Shown: positions 24,495 to 32,762 of the stretch, in pieces
How positions within the stretch are numbered: the first letter of the stretch is position 1
Layout of the letters: every line of letters starts with the position of its first letter
Source of the DNA: Candidatus Eiseniibacteriota bacterium
GTDB taxonomy: Bacteria > Orphanbacterota > Orphanbacteria > Orphanbacterales > Orphanbacteraceae
Direction: 5' to 3'
Length of the DNA: 64,000 nt
NCBI GenBank assembly: GCA_029262235.1
Contig: JAJCZU010000002.1
Coordinates: forward strand, 1,078,927-1,142,926
Notes under the pieces: model-generated
Databases searched by the model: none
The model's input: the letters and a program-made list of their open reading frames with translations, nothing else
Told to the model about the DNA's origin: nothing
Made by a program: the position numbers and the translations under genes

Positions 24495-27400
24495 ATAAAG
24501 AACGGAATGACACAACGGGGAATCCTGCCGGATCCCGCGTTCCAGAGTCGAAGAAAATCCATCCTGCCGAGCAGGTCAATCTGCTCGAGGAATTGGCCAG
24601 TTTCTGCCAGACCTCGGGTGAATACTCGACGGCGCTGGAGTATTACGCCCAGATTCTCGACCTCGCCCAGCGCGCCACCAAATCGCCCGATCTTCTGTTC
24701 GAAACCGCCCGCAAGATGGCGAACTGCCTGGAAGGAACCGGGGAGTTCGAAAAAGCTCTCGAGATGCTGAACCTCGCGATCGCGAATGGCGAAGGCGAAT
24801 CGACGTCCTCGGAGTACGCCTCCGCACTCGTGCAGCGCAGTCATATTCTCGGACGGATCGGCCATTACGCCGAAGCGGAAAAGGATGTTCAGAAAGCGCT
24901 CGGCATCCTGCAGAAGATGCCGATGTCACGCGAACTCGCCGACGGCTTCAGCGCCCTCGGGAGCATCGCGCTTCGCACGAGCCGCATGGAGCTCGCGCGC
25001 GAGTCGTACGAGAGCAGCCTCGCCATCAGCCGGGCTCTTGGCGACCGCGAAGAAATGGGCAGCCGTTATAACAACCTCGGCATCGTCTGCAAGAACGTCG
25101 GCCATCTCGAAGAAGCGGCACAGTTTCATGCGAAGGCTCTCGGCATCGCGCGCGATCTGGGCCGTGACCTGCAGGTCGCGATTCGCCTCAATAACATAGG
25201 CGTCGTGGAATTCAAACGCGGGCGATGGCCTGAAGCGCGCGCGGCGTGGGAAGAGTCGCTTGCGATCTTCCAGAAACGGGGCAACAAGTGGGAAGTGGCA
25301 ATCGCCTATCTGAACGTCGCGCACGCGCATCGAGCCGCACGCGATTTTCAGAAAGCCGAAGAGCTGTACACGCTTTCCCTGCAGACGAGCCGCGAGAACG
25401 GCGACAAGCGTACCGAAGTCCTCTACTACGAGCACTTCGGTGAGCTCTGCCTCCGGCGCGGAGAGTACGGTCGCGCGGAGCGGATCCTGTCCCAGGGACT
25501 CGAGCTTGCCGAAGCGATCTCTCCCGGAAGCGAACTCAGTTGTGAAATCCTGCGTCGCCGCGCTGAATGCCGGATCGAACGCAATGAATGGAAAGAGGCG
25601 GAAACCGATCTCGATACGGGGCTCGACCTCGCGGTGAATCTCGGCGACCGCTACGAAGAGGGCGCGCTGCTTCGCGTGAAAGCCGACCTCCATCACCTGC
25701 GCGGTCAGGTGCACGAGGCACGGGACCTGCTTCGCCGATCGCATGAACGCCTTACGGAAATCGGCGCCCAGTACGAATCCGCGCTCTCGGCCGTTCAGCT
25801 CAGCCGGATTCTCGCGGAGGAAGAGCGCGAGCGCCCCGAAGCGCGCCGCCTCGTTTCCGCCGCGTTGACGCTGTTCCGCAATCTCGGAGCGAGTCAGGAC
25901 TACGCGCGCGCCCAGCTCGTTCTCGCCAGGATTCTGCTGTTCGAGGGCGACTCGTCGGCCGTATCGCGGGTCCTCGGCGAAATCGAAACCACGATTGAAG
26001 AGACCGGCTCCCGGAACGATCGCGATGCACTTCGCGACATTCGCGTCCAGGCAGACCGCTCGCTCGTTTCCTCGAGCGTTACCGAATCGAATACGCTCGC
26101 CGCGTTCAACCAGATAGTGCGCCGCATCCATGCGATCGCCGACCCTGAGGAGCGCCTGCAGGCCACGCTCGATACCATCCACGCCCAGACAGGGGCGGAG
26201 CGCCTTCTGCTCCTCCTGACGGACCAGAACGGCGAGAAACCGCCGGTGCGCGAATCGCGCGCGATCCCGCCGCGGGAGTGGCACACGACCGTGGAGGTCG
26301 CCAGAATGGCGATCCGCCGCTGCCTCGACGGTGGTGGCGATCCGATTCTCTCGACGAATCCGATGCGCGATTCCAGAATCGATCATTCCCTGCCGCAGCT
26401 CGAACGCGTCGGCTCATTTCTCGCGCTGCCCATCGCGGGTGAGAACATCGAAGCGTGCGGCATCTATCTCGAGAAATCACTCGACTCGCGCCCGTTCGGT
26501 CGCGAAGAGCTCGACCTCGCGCTCGCGCTCGCTGCCGTAACGGCCGGCGTCGTCGCGGATCTGCAGGCCGAAGAGATCCGGAACGAAAACCTTCGCCTCA
26601 AGCATCGTCTGGGGATGGGGGAGGGCTTCGAGGGAATCGTGACCCAGAGCCCGCGCATGCTCAAGATCATCGACACGCTGCAGAAGATCGAAGGCGCGGA
26701 AAGCACCGTACTGCTCCAGGGCGAGACCGGCACGGGCAAGGAACTTTTCGCGCGCGCGATTCATCAGTCGTCCCTGCGTAAAGACAAACCGTTCGTTACA
26801 GTCAACTGCGCCGAACTTTCGCAGGACGTTCTCGAGAGCGAACTGTTCGGTCACAGCCGCGGCGCATTTACCGATGCGAAAAACGCGAAGCAGGGACTCT
26901 TTGAGCGGGCGAACGGCGGCACGGTCTTCATTGATGAAATTGACAAGACGAATCGCAACTTCCAGGACACGCTGCTTCGCGTGGTCGATCAGCGCGAAGT
27001 GAAACCGGTCGGTGCCACGGACCCGATCCCGGTCGATGTGCGGATCATCTGCGCCGCCAACAAAGAACTGCGCATCGAAGTCGACAACGACCGCTTCCTG
27101 CAGGATCTCTACTATCGCCTGCGCGTCGTTTCGATCGTGCTTCCGCCGCTCCGTGAGCGCAAGGAAGACGTTTCCCTTCTGGCGGATCATTTTCTGCGCA
27201 TTCATTCGCGCAAGATGCAGAAGAACTTCGACGGCTTCCAGCCTGAAACGCTGCGACAGATGGTCGACTACCACTGGCCGGGCAACGTCCGCGACCTCGC
27301 GCACGAAGTGGAAAGAATCGTCGCGGTCACTCCCGAAGGCGGCTGCCTGACCCCGGATACGCTGTCGCCCGAGATCACACAGGCTGCCGACCTCGACGCA

Positions 27401-27556
27401 TCGGGCACGCTCGGCGAAGTCGTCGAGCGCATCGAACAGCAGATGATTCGCGACGCCCTCAAGAAGTGCAACGGCAACAAGTCACGAACCGCGCGCGCGC
27501 TCGGCCTTTCCCGTCGCGGGTTGCTCAACAAGTTGCAGCGCTACCGCATTCGCTGA
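24491..27556 (+). CDS. TPR-GAF-AAA+ sigma-54-dependent activator
   Basis: A 1021-aa protein. About 10 TPR units fill roughly residues 25-430 (for example YAEAEKDVQKALGILQKMP). A GAF-like domain lies at about 545-690 and a sigma-54 AAA+ domain at about 710-950 with Walker A GETGTGKE, then ELFGHSRGAFTDA and FIDEID. A Fis-type helix-turn-helix closes it ([20 protein letters not shown]). The sigma-54 contact loop is GAFTDA at residues 791-796 instead of GAFTGA. There is no receiver domain, so the signal probably comes through TPR or GAF contacts. Second or third gene of its operon. Confidence 0.93.
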   Translation: MNKERNDTTGNPAGSRVPESKKIHPAEQVNLLEELASFCQTSGEYSTALEYYAQILDLAQRATKSPDLLFETARKMANCLEGTGEFEKALEMLNLAIANGEGESTSSEYASALVQRSHILGRIGHYAEAEKDVQKALGILQKMPMSRELADGFSALGSIALRTSRMELARESYESSLAISRALGDREEMGSRYNNLGIVCKNVGHLEEAAQFHAKALGIARDLGRDLQVAIRLNNIGVVEFKRGRWPEARAAWEESLAIFQKRGNKWEVAIAYLNVAHAHRAARDFQKAEELYTLSLQTSRENGDKRTEVLYYEHFGELCLRRGEYGRAERILSQGLELAEAISPGSELSCEILRRRAECRIERNEWKEAETDLDTGLDLAVNLGDRYEEGALLRVKADLHHLRGQVHEARDLLRRSHERLTEIGAQYESALSAVQLSRILAEEERERPEARRLVSAALTLFRNLGASQDYARAQLVLARILLFEGDSSAVSRVLGEIETTIEETGSRNDRDALRDIRVQADRSLVSSSVTESNTLAAFNQIVRRIHAIADPEERLQATLDTIHAQTGAERLLLLLTDQNGEKPPVRESRAIPPREWHTTVEVARMAIRRCLDGGGDPILSTNPMRDSRIDHSLPQLERVGSFLALPIAGENIEACGIYLEKSLDSRPFGREELDLALALAAVTAGVVADLQAEEIRNENLRLKHRLGMGEGFEGIVTQSPRMLKIIDTLQKIEGAESTVLLQGETGTGKELFARAIHQSSLRKDKPFVTVNCAELSQDVLESELFGHSRGAFTDAKNAKQGLFERANGGTVFIDEIDKTNRNFQDTLLRVVDQREVKPVGATDPIPVDVRIICAANKELRIEVDNDRFLQDLYYRLRVVSIVLPPLRERKEDVSLLADHFLRIHSRKMQKNFDGFQPETLRQMVDYHWPGNVRDLAHEVERIVAVTPEGGCLTPDTLSPEITQAADLDASGTLGEVVERIEQQMIRDALKKCNGNKSRTARALGLSRRGLLNKLQRYRIR

Positions 27557-27608
27557 GAACCACTCGCCTTTTTCTTTTCCGCATCGCAATGTTTTATCGC
27601 CGCTTTCA

Positions 27609-27677
27609 CTCGCGCCTCTTTTCAATGTTTGCTCGCGCCTCTTTTCAATGTTCACTCGCACATCTTCCAATTGCATT
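27609..27677. repeat. Three 23-bp tandem repeats (operator-like iterons)
   Basis: Copies start at 27609, 27632 and 27655, exactly 23 bp apart. The first two share CTCGCGCCTCTTTTCAATGT; the third is diverged (CTCGCACATCTTCCAATTGC). The array ends at the -35 box of the promoter at 27677-27705, which suggests a regulator-binding array. Confidence 0.8.
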
Positions 27678-27705
27678 TGACCCCCTCTGCAGTCTCGGAT
27701 AGGAT
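27677..27705 (+). promoter_or_regulatory. Sigma-70 promoter of the cysteine-rich protein gene
   Basis: TTGACC (27677-27682), 17-bp spacer, TAGGAT (27700-27705). Directly downstream of the 23-bp repeats. Confidence 0.6.
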
Positions 27706-27724
27706 GGCCGACAAGAGGAAGGTC

Positions 27725-27970
27725 ATGAGCAAGAACGCGCACACACCAGCTCCCCGCAAGCACGACGATCGCAACAGCTGCGAGCATTGTCTCTGTTGTT
27801 CATGCGAGCGTATGTGCATGCGGTGCGGCAGTTGTTCTCCGATGAAAGGGCAGTACATCCCGCTCATCGGATGCAAGGAGTACATCAACATGCGCGAACT
27901 GAAACCCCTTCGTTATCTGTATTCCGGCGACGCGCTCACGGAGTACAAGCTGCATACGAAGCTCACCTGA
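27725..27970 (+). CDS. Small cysteine-rich protein, possible metal binder
   Basis: An 81-aa protein from ATG 27725, with AGGAAGG just upstream. ATG 27704 is unlikely because it overlaps the -10 box. Nine cysteines: eight packed between residues 19 and 37 (CEHCLCCSCERMCMRCGSC, with CxxC and CxC pairs) and one at 50. The C-terminal part is Tyr/Leu-rich (YINMRELKPLRYLYSGDAL). No signal peptide. The spacing suggests binding of zinc or another metal, or of an iron-sulfur cluster. I do not recognise a family. It has its own promoter and repeat array. Confidence 0.75.
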   Translation: MSKNAHTPAPRKHDDRNSCEHCLCCSCERMCMRCGSCSPMKGQYIPLIGCKEYINMRELKPLRYLYSGDALTEYKLHTKLT

Positions 27971-28027
27971 CCGACACCGCCCCGCACTTCTCCCTGTACG
28001 ATCACGGTCCCTTTCCCGATACTTGGT

Positions 28028-28041
28028 GTACCATTTGGTAC
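28028..28041. promoter_or_regulatory. Palindrome GTACCA-TT-TGGTAC, possible activator site
   Basis: Perfect 6-bp arms about 120-130 bp upstream of the -24 element at 28160. It lies in the 230-nt gap 27971-28200, which holds no other gene that I can support. The activator-site role is inferred from distance and symmetry. Confidence 0.45.
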
Positions 28042-28157
28042 GGATCCATTGTGCCGCGTCATGCCCCTCTTCGCCGCGGCATGCGTGCACGCCTTCGAAC
28101 TCGTTTTGAGTCAACGTGTTATAGGGGTGGCCTGATGGAAGCCGTGGAAATCCGTCT

Positions 28158-28174
28158 CTGGCATGCCCTTTGCG
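28158..28174 (+). promoter_or_regulatory. Sigma-54 promoter of the two-component operon
   Basis: CTGGCATGCCCTTTGCG: GG at 28160-28161 and GC at 28172-28173 with exactly 10 bp between, matching TGGCA-N6-TTGC. The mRNA would start near 28185, just before GGAGGAG and the kinase ATG at 28201. Confidence 0.65.
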
Positions 28175-28200
28175 CTTGAGAGCAGGAATCGGAGGAGTCG

Positions 28201-29589
28201 ATGACGCCCGGACAGCAGAGAAGGAATTCCACCTCACGGAACGAACTCCGCTTTACCGTCGGGATCATGATCGTGACCCTCCTGGTCCTGAACGCCGGAG
28301 GCTGGGTCTTGTACGCACAGGCAAAGCAGTACATGGCGGATCAAAACGAGAAGCGACTCGTTTCGGTCGGCCGCGCGATTGCGGGTCAGATCGATCTTGC
28401 GCGCATGACCTCCTTTCTGCCCGGCGATGAGTTCACGAACGAATACATGGCCGAGCAAAGTCGTTTGTCACGCATGCGCGACGAAGCCGACCTCGACAAC
28501 ATCTCTCTCTTCGCCCCGTACCAGGGCAGCATTCTCGACACGCGCCCCGGAATCGGAATCGGTGATTTTCATCCATTGAACGATATCGATCGTCCGGAAC
28601 TTCGCCCGCTCTGGGAAGGCGCACCGGTCGGGCTTCCGCTTTACGAAGTAGACGGGGAAGCATTTCAATCCGCGTTCGTTCCGGTGATCGACGGCTCCGA
28701 TCTCGCGGCCGTTCTTGCGCTCGACGCCTCGGCGAATTTCCTGAGCGATCTCGACCGCCTGAAAACGGGGCTGTACGCAGCCGCCCTTCTCAGTTTGCTT
28801 CTCGCGCTCGGTCTGGGGTACCTCGTTCATCGCAACACGAAGAGCATCCTGGCGCTTCACACCGAGATCAAGAATCAGGAAAAGCTCGCGGCGCTCGGAA
28901 CGCTGACCGCCGGTCTCGCCCACGAGATCAGAAACCCGCTCGGTATCATTCGCGCTTCGGCGGAACTCCTGCACGAAGAAGAAAAGACGAAACCGCACGT
29001 CATGGAGTTCGGCAGGGAGATCATGGAAGAAGTCGACCGCCTGAGCGAACTGCTCACGAATTTTCTGCAGTTCGCGAAACCGGGTCGCGCGGACGAACAC
29101 GCGGGCGACCTGAGCGACCTCGTCGAAGAAATTCTCGATCGCGTGCAGAAGAACTTCGACGACTGCGAGGTCGCGCTCGTTCGCGATTTCACGCCGGATT
29201 CGCTTCGCCTGCACATGGACTCGATTCAGATCGCGCAGGTCGTACTGAACCTCGTGCTGAATGCGAAAGACGCCGTAAACGGCGACGGCAGCGTCTCGAT
29301 CAGCGTGAAGCGAACCAGCCAGCCGCGCGACGGGGCGATCCAGCCGGCCGGGCAGAAACACGGCGGGCCGTTCGCGGAAGTCTCGGTGCGCGACAACGGA
29401 TGCGGTATGACGAAGAGCACGCGCGAGAAGCTGTTCGACCCCTTCTATTCAACGAAATCGAAGGGGACGGGCCTCGGCCTCTCGATCGTGCACGGCATCA
29501 TTCAGGGCCACGAAGGCTATCTGTTCATTGAAAGCGAAGAGGGGCAGGGCACCGAAATCGGGTTCGGCCTGCCGCTTACGGAAAAGTAG
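28201..29589 (+). CDS. Membrane sensor histidine kinase (NtrB/AtoS-like)
   Basis: A 462-aa protein. N-terminal helix at about residues 20-38, a periplasmic sensor of about 150 residues, second helix (LYAAALLSLLLALGLGYLVH) at about 195-215, then HisKA with GLAHEIRNPLGIIRASAELL (phospho-acceptor His241). The ATPase domain follows with NAKDAV, VRDNGCGMT, FDPFYSTKSKGTGLGLSIV. It phosphorylates the response regulator encoded 8 nt downstream. GGAGGAG precedes the ATG. Expression from a sigma-54-type promoter suggests autoregulation. Confidence 0.92.
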   Translation: MTPGQQRRNSTSRNELRFTVGIMIVTLLVLNAGGWVLYAQAKQYMADQNEKRLVSVGRAIAGQIDLARMTSFLPGDEFTNEYMAEQSRLSRMRDEADLDNISLFAPYQGSILDTRPGIGIGDFHPLNDIDRPELRPLWEGAPVGLPLYEVDGEAFQSAFVPVIDGSDLAAVLALDASANFLSDLDRLKTGLYAAALLSLLLALGLGYLVHRNTKSILALHTEIKNQEKLAALGTLTAGLAHEIRNPLGIIRASAELLHEEEKTKPHVMEFGREIMEEVDRLSELLTNFLQFAKPGRADEHAGDLSDLVEEILDRVQKNFDDCEVALVRDFTPDSLRLHMDSIQIAQVVLNLVLNAKDAVNGDGSVSISVKRTSQPRDGAIQPAGQKHGGPFAEVSVRDNGCGMTKSTREKLFDPFYSTKSKGTGLGLSIVHGIIQGHEGYLFIESEEGQGTEIGFGLPLTEK

Positions 29590-29597
29590 GAGCCGCA

Positions 29598-30989
29598 ATG
29601 AAGATCCTCGTAATCGACGACGAACCGAAACTGAATCGCCTTCTTTCGAAAGCGCTGGAAGACGACGGGCACGATGTGCATTCCAGCTCCGGGCGCGTCG
29701 AGGCCGCACCGCGCATTGAGGCCGAGCGATTCGATCTCGTGATCACGGATCTCAAGATGGAAGAGGACGAGTCGGGGATCGAGATGATCCGCACGGTCAA
29801 GAAGGTGGCCCCCGAAACGCATGTCATCCTGATGACGGGGTACGCGACGATCGAAGTCGGCGCACGCGCACTCGAACTCGGCGCCCACGACTACCTGATC
29901 AAACCGATCAAGATCGTCGACCTGAAGGCGCGCGTATCGGAACTCGCGCGACGACGGAACGGTTCCGATCAGGCCACGCCGGAAGGGCCCGGCGGCACCC
30001 TCGTTTTCGACAACATCGTCGTCGGCACGAACCCGCGTATGCAGCAGATCTATCAGATGCTGCCGCGCATCGTCCGAACGGACTCCACCGTGCTCGTTCG
30101 CGGTGAAAGCGGCACGGGGAAAGAGGTCATCGCGCGCGCCATCCACGACGCGAGCGCGCGCAAGAACGGCCCCTTCATCGAAGTCAACTGCGCGGCCCTC
30201 GTCGACTCACTGCTCGAAAGCGAACTTTTCGGGATCGAAAAGCGCGTCGCCACCGGTGTGGATCGGCGCGAAGGAAAGTTCGAGCAGGCCGAGGGCGGAA
30301 CGCTGTTCCTCGACGAGATCGGGGACATGAGCCTCGCGACGCAGGCGAAAGTACTCCGCGCAATGCAGTCGAAGCGGATCGAGCGGGTAGGCGGACAGGA
30401 AACCGTCAGCGTCGACGTACGTATTATTGCCGCGACTCATGTCGACCTCGAAACCGCCGTCACGGAGAAACGCTTTCGGGAAGACCTCTTCTACCGCCTG
30501 AACGTCGTGTCGCTGGAACTGCCGTCGCTGCGCGAGCGCGCCGAGGATATTCCGACTTTCGTCGAGCATTTCCGCAAGCGCTTCAACACGGAGTTCGGAC
30601 GCAGCGTCCGCGGCGTTGATGCCGAAGCGCTCGCCGTACTGCAGTCCTCTCCCTGGCCGGGTAACGTCCGGCAGCTCAGAAACGCGATCGAGCGGGCGTT
30701 CCTGATGAGCCGGGACGACGTGCTGCACGTGGAAGACCTCCCCGAACAGATCACGGGGCTTGCACCGGCCACGGAAAACGGCTTTCGGTTCCGGCTTCCG
30801 GCCGAGGGGATCAGTCTGGAAGAAGTGGAGCGCGAGTTCATTCTGCAGGCGCTTCAGCAGACGAAAGGCAACCGGACGAAAGCGGCGGAACTGCTCGGCC
30901 TTACACGGCGTGTTCTCGGCTACCGCCTGGAAAAGTACGGAATCTCAGGCGAAGAAGACCCGAAGAGGAGCGAAGCGCGGGCGGAATGA
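29598..30989 (+). CDS. Sigma-54-dependent response regulator with variant contact loop
   Basis: A 463-aa NtrC-type protein. The receiver domain has Asp7/Asp8, phospho-acceptor Asp51 (VITDLKM), LMTGYAT and LIKPI. The AAA+ domain has [28 protein letters not shown] and LFLDEIGDM, and a Fis helix-turn-helix ends it (GNRTKAAELLGLTRRVLGYR). Where GAFTGA is expected the sequence reads RVATGV (residues 216-221), so sigma-54 contact may be altered. Coupled downstream to a secreted-protein gene by an ATGA overlap. Confidence 0.93.
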   Translation: MKILVIDDEPKLNRLLSKALEDDGHDVHSSSGRVEAAPRIEAERFDLVITDLKMEEDESGIEMIRTVKKVAPETHVILMTGYATIEVGARALELGAHDYLIKPIKIVDLKARVSELARRRNGSDQATPEGPGGTLVFDNIVVGTNPRMQQIYQMLPRIVRTDSTVLVRGESGTGKEVIARAIHDASARKNGPFIEVNCAALVDSLLESELFGIEKRVATGVDRREGKFEQAEGGTLFLDEIGDMSLATQAKVLRAMQSKRIERVGGQETVSVDVRIIAATHVDLETAVTEKRFREDLFYRLNVVSLELPSLRERAEDIPTFVEHFRKRFNTEFGRSVRGVDAEALAVLQSSPWPGNVRQLRNAIERAFLMSRDDVLHVEDLPEQITGLAPATENGFRFRLPAEGISLEEVEREFILQALQQTKGNRTKAAELLGLTRRVLGYRLEKYGISGEEDPKRSEARAE

Positions 30990-31816
30990 GAACGAATCGC
31001 AGACCATACGAACGGCGCCCTCTGATCGCGCTCTGGCTCGTTCTGATCGTGCTCTCCGCGTTCGGATCGAGCACGCCGGCGCACGCCGACGAGCGGGACA
31101 GCGAGCTGCTGCAGTCACTGCCGCTCTCGGGTCTTCCCGAGAAAGAGCAGGAGCGCATCCGAAACGCCGCGTGGAGGCTCGTCCGCATCCATCGCGCGAT
31201 CGGAGATGCCGGGACAGGGGAGACGGGGCAGTACATCGAAAACGTGGAAGCGCTTGCGCGTTTTCTGAAGCGCGGTGCGGTCGAGGAAATGCGGCGGCTC
31301 GTAACGGAAGCGGAAATCATCGTCCCTCAGGTCGACAGACGCTGGATCAACGAAGCGTTTGCCGCCACGCGCGATCACCGGACCGATGCCGCCCCGACGA
31401 TCGCGAACGTCGCACGCCTCAAGGAGCAGGTGGGGCTGTTCAAACGCCTCGGAGAGATCGTGCACCAGCTCCAGGCGATCCCGACGCAGCAGAAGCGGAT
31501 CGAGCAGGCCACCGAGCGTGGCTATCGCAATTTGATTCGTCTCGTGGAAGAAGCGGAGCAGACGTACTCGTCGATTGAGTATCCGCCCGCCCAGAGCGAG
31601 CTCCAGTGGATCCGGGACGACATCAACACACGATTCACGAGCGAGATCCGGCCGGCCCACGCCCGCCAGAACAGCCTTCGCAACCTGAGTCGCGCCGTGC
31701 GGCAGCAGCTCGGCACGGACAGGGCCGAGCACTTTCTCCACCTGTTCCGCGAATACTCATCGAAGCTGAACGCGATCGTCCGCTTTCTCGAGAATCGGGA
31801 TCGTGAAACGGATTGA
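30986..31816 (+). CDS. Secreted helical protein of unknown function
   Basis: A 276-aa protein. Long signal peptide with a basic start (about residues 1-35, cleavage near AHADE). The mature part is almost all helix with coiled-coil character (KEQVGLFKRLGEIVHQLQAI; NSLRNLSRAVRQQLG) and a FLxxFxxYxxKLNAIVRFL C-terminal helix. No enzyme motif and no cysteine in the mature part. Its start overlaps the response regulator stop, so it is probably a periplasmic partner of the upstream kinase or a product of the same response. Confidence 0.8.
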   Translation: MRTNRRPYERRPLIALWLVLIVLSAFGSSTPAHADERDSELLQSLPLSGLPEKEQERIRNAAWRLVRIHRAIGDAGTGETGQYIENVEALARFLKRGAVEEMRRLVTEAEIIVPQVDRRWINEAFAATRDHRTDAAPTIANVARLKEQVGLFKRLGEIVHQLQAIPTQQKRIEQATERGYRNLIRLVEEAEQTYSSIEYPPAQSELQWIRDDINTRFTSEIRPAHARQNSLRNLSRAVRQQLGTDRAEHFLHLFREYSSKLNAIVRFLENRDRETD

Positions 31817-31842
31817 CTTCGCCTCGGCCCATTTCCTACCAT
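31813..31842 (+). promoter_or_regulatory. Weak candidate sigma-70 promoter
   Basis: TTGACT (31813-31818), 18-bp spacer, TACCAT (31837-31842), overlapping the end of the previous gene. It would serve the small membrane protein and TPR lipoprotein genes. Confidence 0.4.
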
Positions 31843-31879
31843 CCGCCATGTACCCGCACGATTCCAATGGGAGACCGGC

Positions 31880-32008
31880 ATGGCAAAGTCATCGAAGAAG
31901 AAGCGGGCGGAAGAGCCGCAGGATGAAATCGATTTTCCGACCGTTCTCTGGGCGCTCGGAATCCTCGCCATCCTTGTGCTGGCACACCGGCTGATCTGGG
32001 GTGGGTAG
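31880..32008 (+). CDS. Small membrane protein, 42 aa
   Basis: ATG 31880 with GGGAGA 8 nt upstream. The product has a basic start (MAKSSKKKRAEE), an acidic bridge, one membrane helix (FPTVLWALGILAILVLAHRL) and ends IWGG. No family recognised. It ends 4 nt before the TPR lipoprotein start, so co-translation is likely. Confidence 0.55.
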   Translation: MAKSSKKKRAEEPQDEIDFPTVLWALGILAILVLAHRLIWGG

Positions 32009-32012
32009 CTCG

Positions 32013-32762
32013 ATGCCCGTCCGTGTCCTCCTGCTGACGCTCCTCGCCGCTGTCGCAATGACAGGCTGTTCCCGCGGCCCCTCTTTCGAAGATAAGAGGG
32101 ACGACGCCATCGCGGCGTACCAGAGCGGGGAACTCGAAAAGGCAGAGCAGATTCTTTACGAGATTTCGGCCGACAATCCGCGCGACTTCGAAACACGGTA
32201 CTATCTCGCCCGTACGTATGCCGGCGCCGGAAATTTCCCGCGCGCGGTCGACGAATGGGATGCCGTCATCCTGCTTCGCCCGGCATTTGCGGAGGCTCAC
32301 TACAGGCGCGGAAACGCGCTCGTCTCGCTCCATCGCGAACAGGAGGCGATCGCCGCCTGGGAAGAAGCGTCCCGCCTCAATCCGAGCTATGCGGAAGCGC
32401 ATTACAATCAAGCGAAGGCTCACGAAGAACGCGGGGACTACAATCGTGCCGTGGAAAAATTCGTGGAAGCGATCGGGGCCGACTCGACGTTCTTTCCCGC
32501 CCAGTACGGGCTGGCCTACCTTCTCGAGCGCGCGGAGCAGTTCGACATCGCGGCCGACCGCTATCGATCCGCCATGCGCGCCGACTCGACGCAGGTCATC
32601 GCGCAGATGGGGTACATACGCGCGCTTCGTTCCTCCGGTGATCCCGCGGCGGCCATGGAGGAACTGGATCGGTTCATCGCAAACCGAAATCCGCAACCAC
32701 CACTCTCCGACTCACTCGAAACCATGCGCGAAGCGTTAAGCCGGGAAGCGGGCTCCCGCTAG
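32013..32762 (+). CDS. TPR lipoprotein
   Basis: A 249-aa protein. The signal peptide ends in a lipobox (AVAMTGCS, lipidated Cys18). Five or six TPR units follow (AIAAYQSGELEKAEQILYEI; YNRAVEKFVEAIGADSTFFP). There is no catalytic motif, so it probably scaffolds an envelope complex. In-frame GTG 32001 is an alternative start, but ATG 32013 gives a cleaner signal peptide. The stop TAG shares CTAG with the stop of the convergent minus-strand gene. Confidence 0.85.
   Translation: MPVRVLLLTLLAAVAMTGCSRGPSFEDKRDDAIAAYQSGELEKAEQILYEISADNPRDFETRYYLARTYAGAGNFPRAVDEWDAVILLRPAFAEAHYRRGNALVSLHREQEAIAAWEEASRLNPSYAEAHYNQAKAHEERGDYNRAVEKFVEAIGADSTFFPAQYGLAYLLERAEQFDIAADRYRSAMRADSTQVIAQMGYIRALRSSGDPAAAMEELDRFIANRNPQPPLSDSLETMREALSREAGSR

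Noticed and set aside
24926..26386. 486-codon minus-strand open frame inside the TPR activator
   Set aside because: Lies fully within the TPR repeats of an intact gene; a repeat-driven shadow.
27609..27677. CRISPR-like short repeat array
   Set aside because: Copies are directly tandem with no spacers, only three units exist, and they abut a promoter.
28021..28041. Sigma-54 promoter at TTGGTGTACCATTTGG
   Set aside because: The -12 position lacks GC; the better site is at 28158-28174 and this segment reads as a palindrome.
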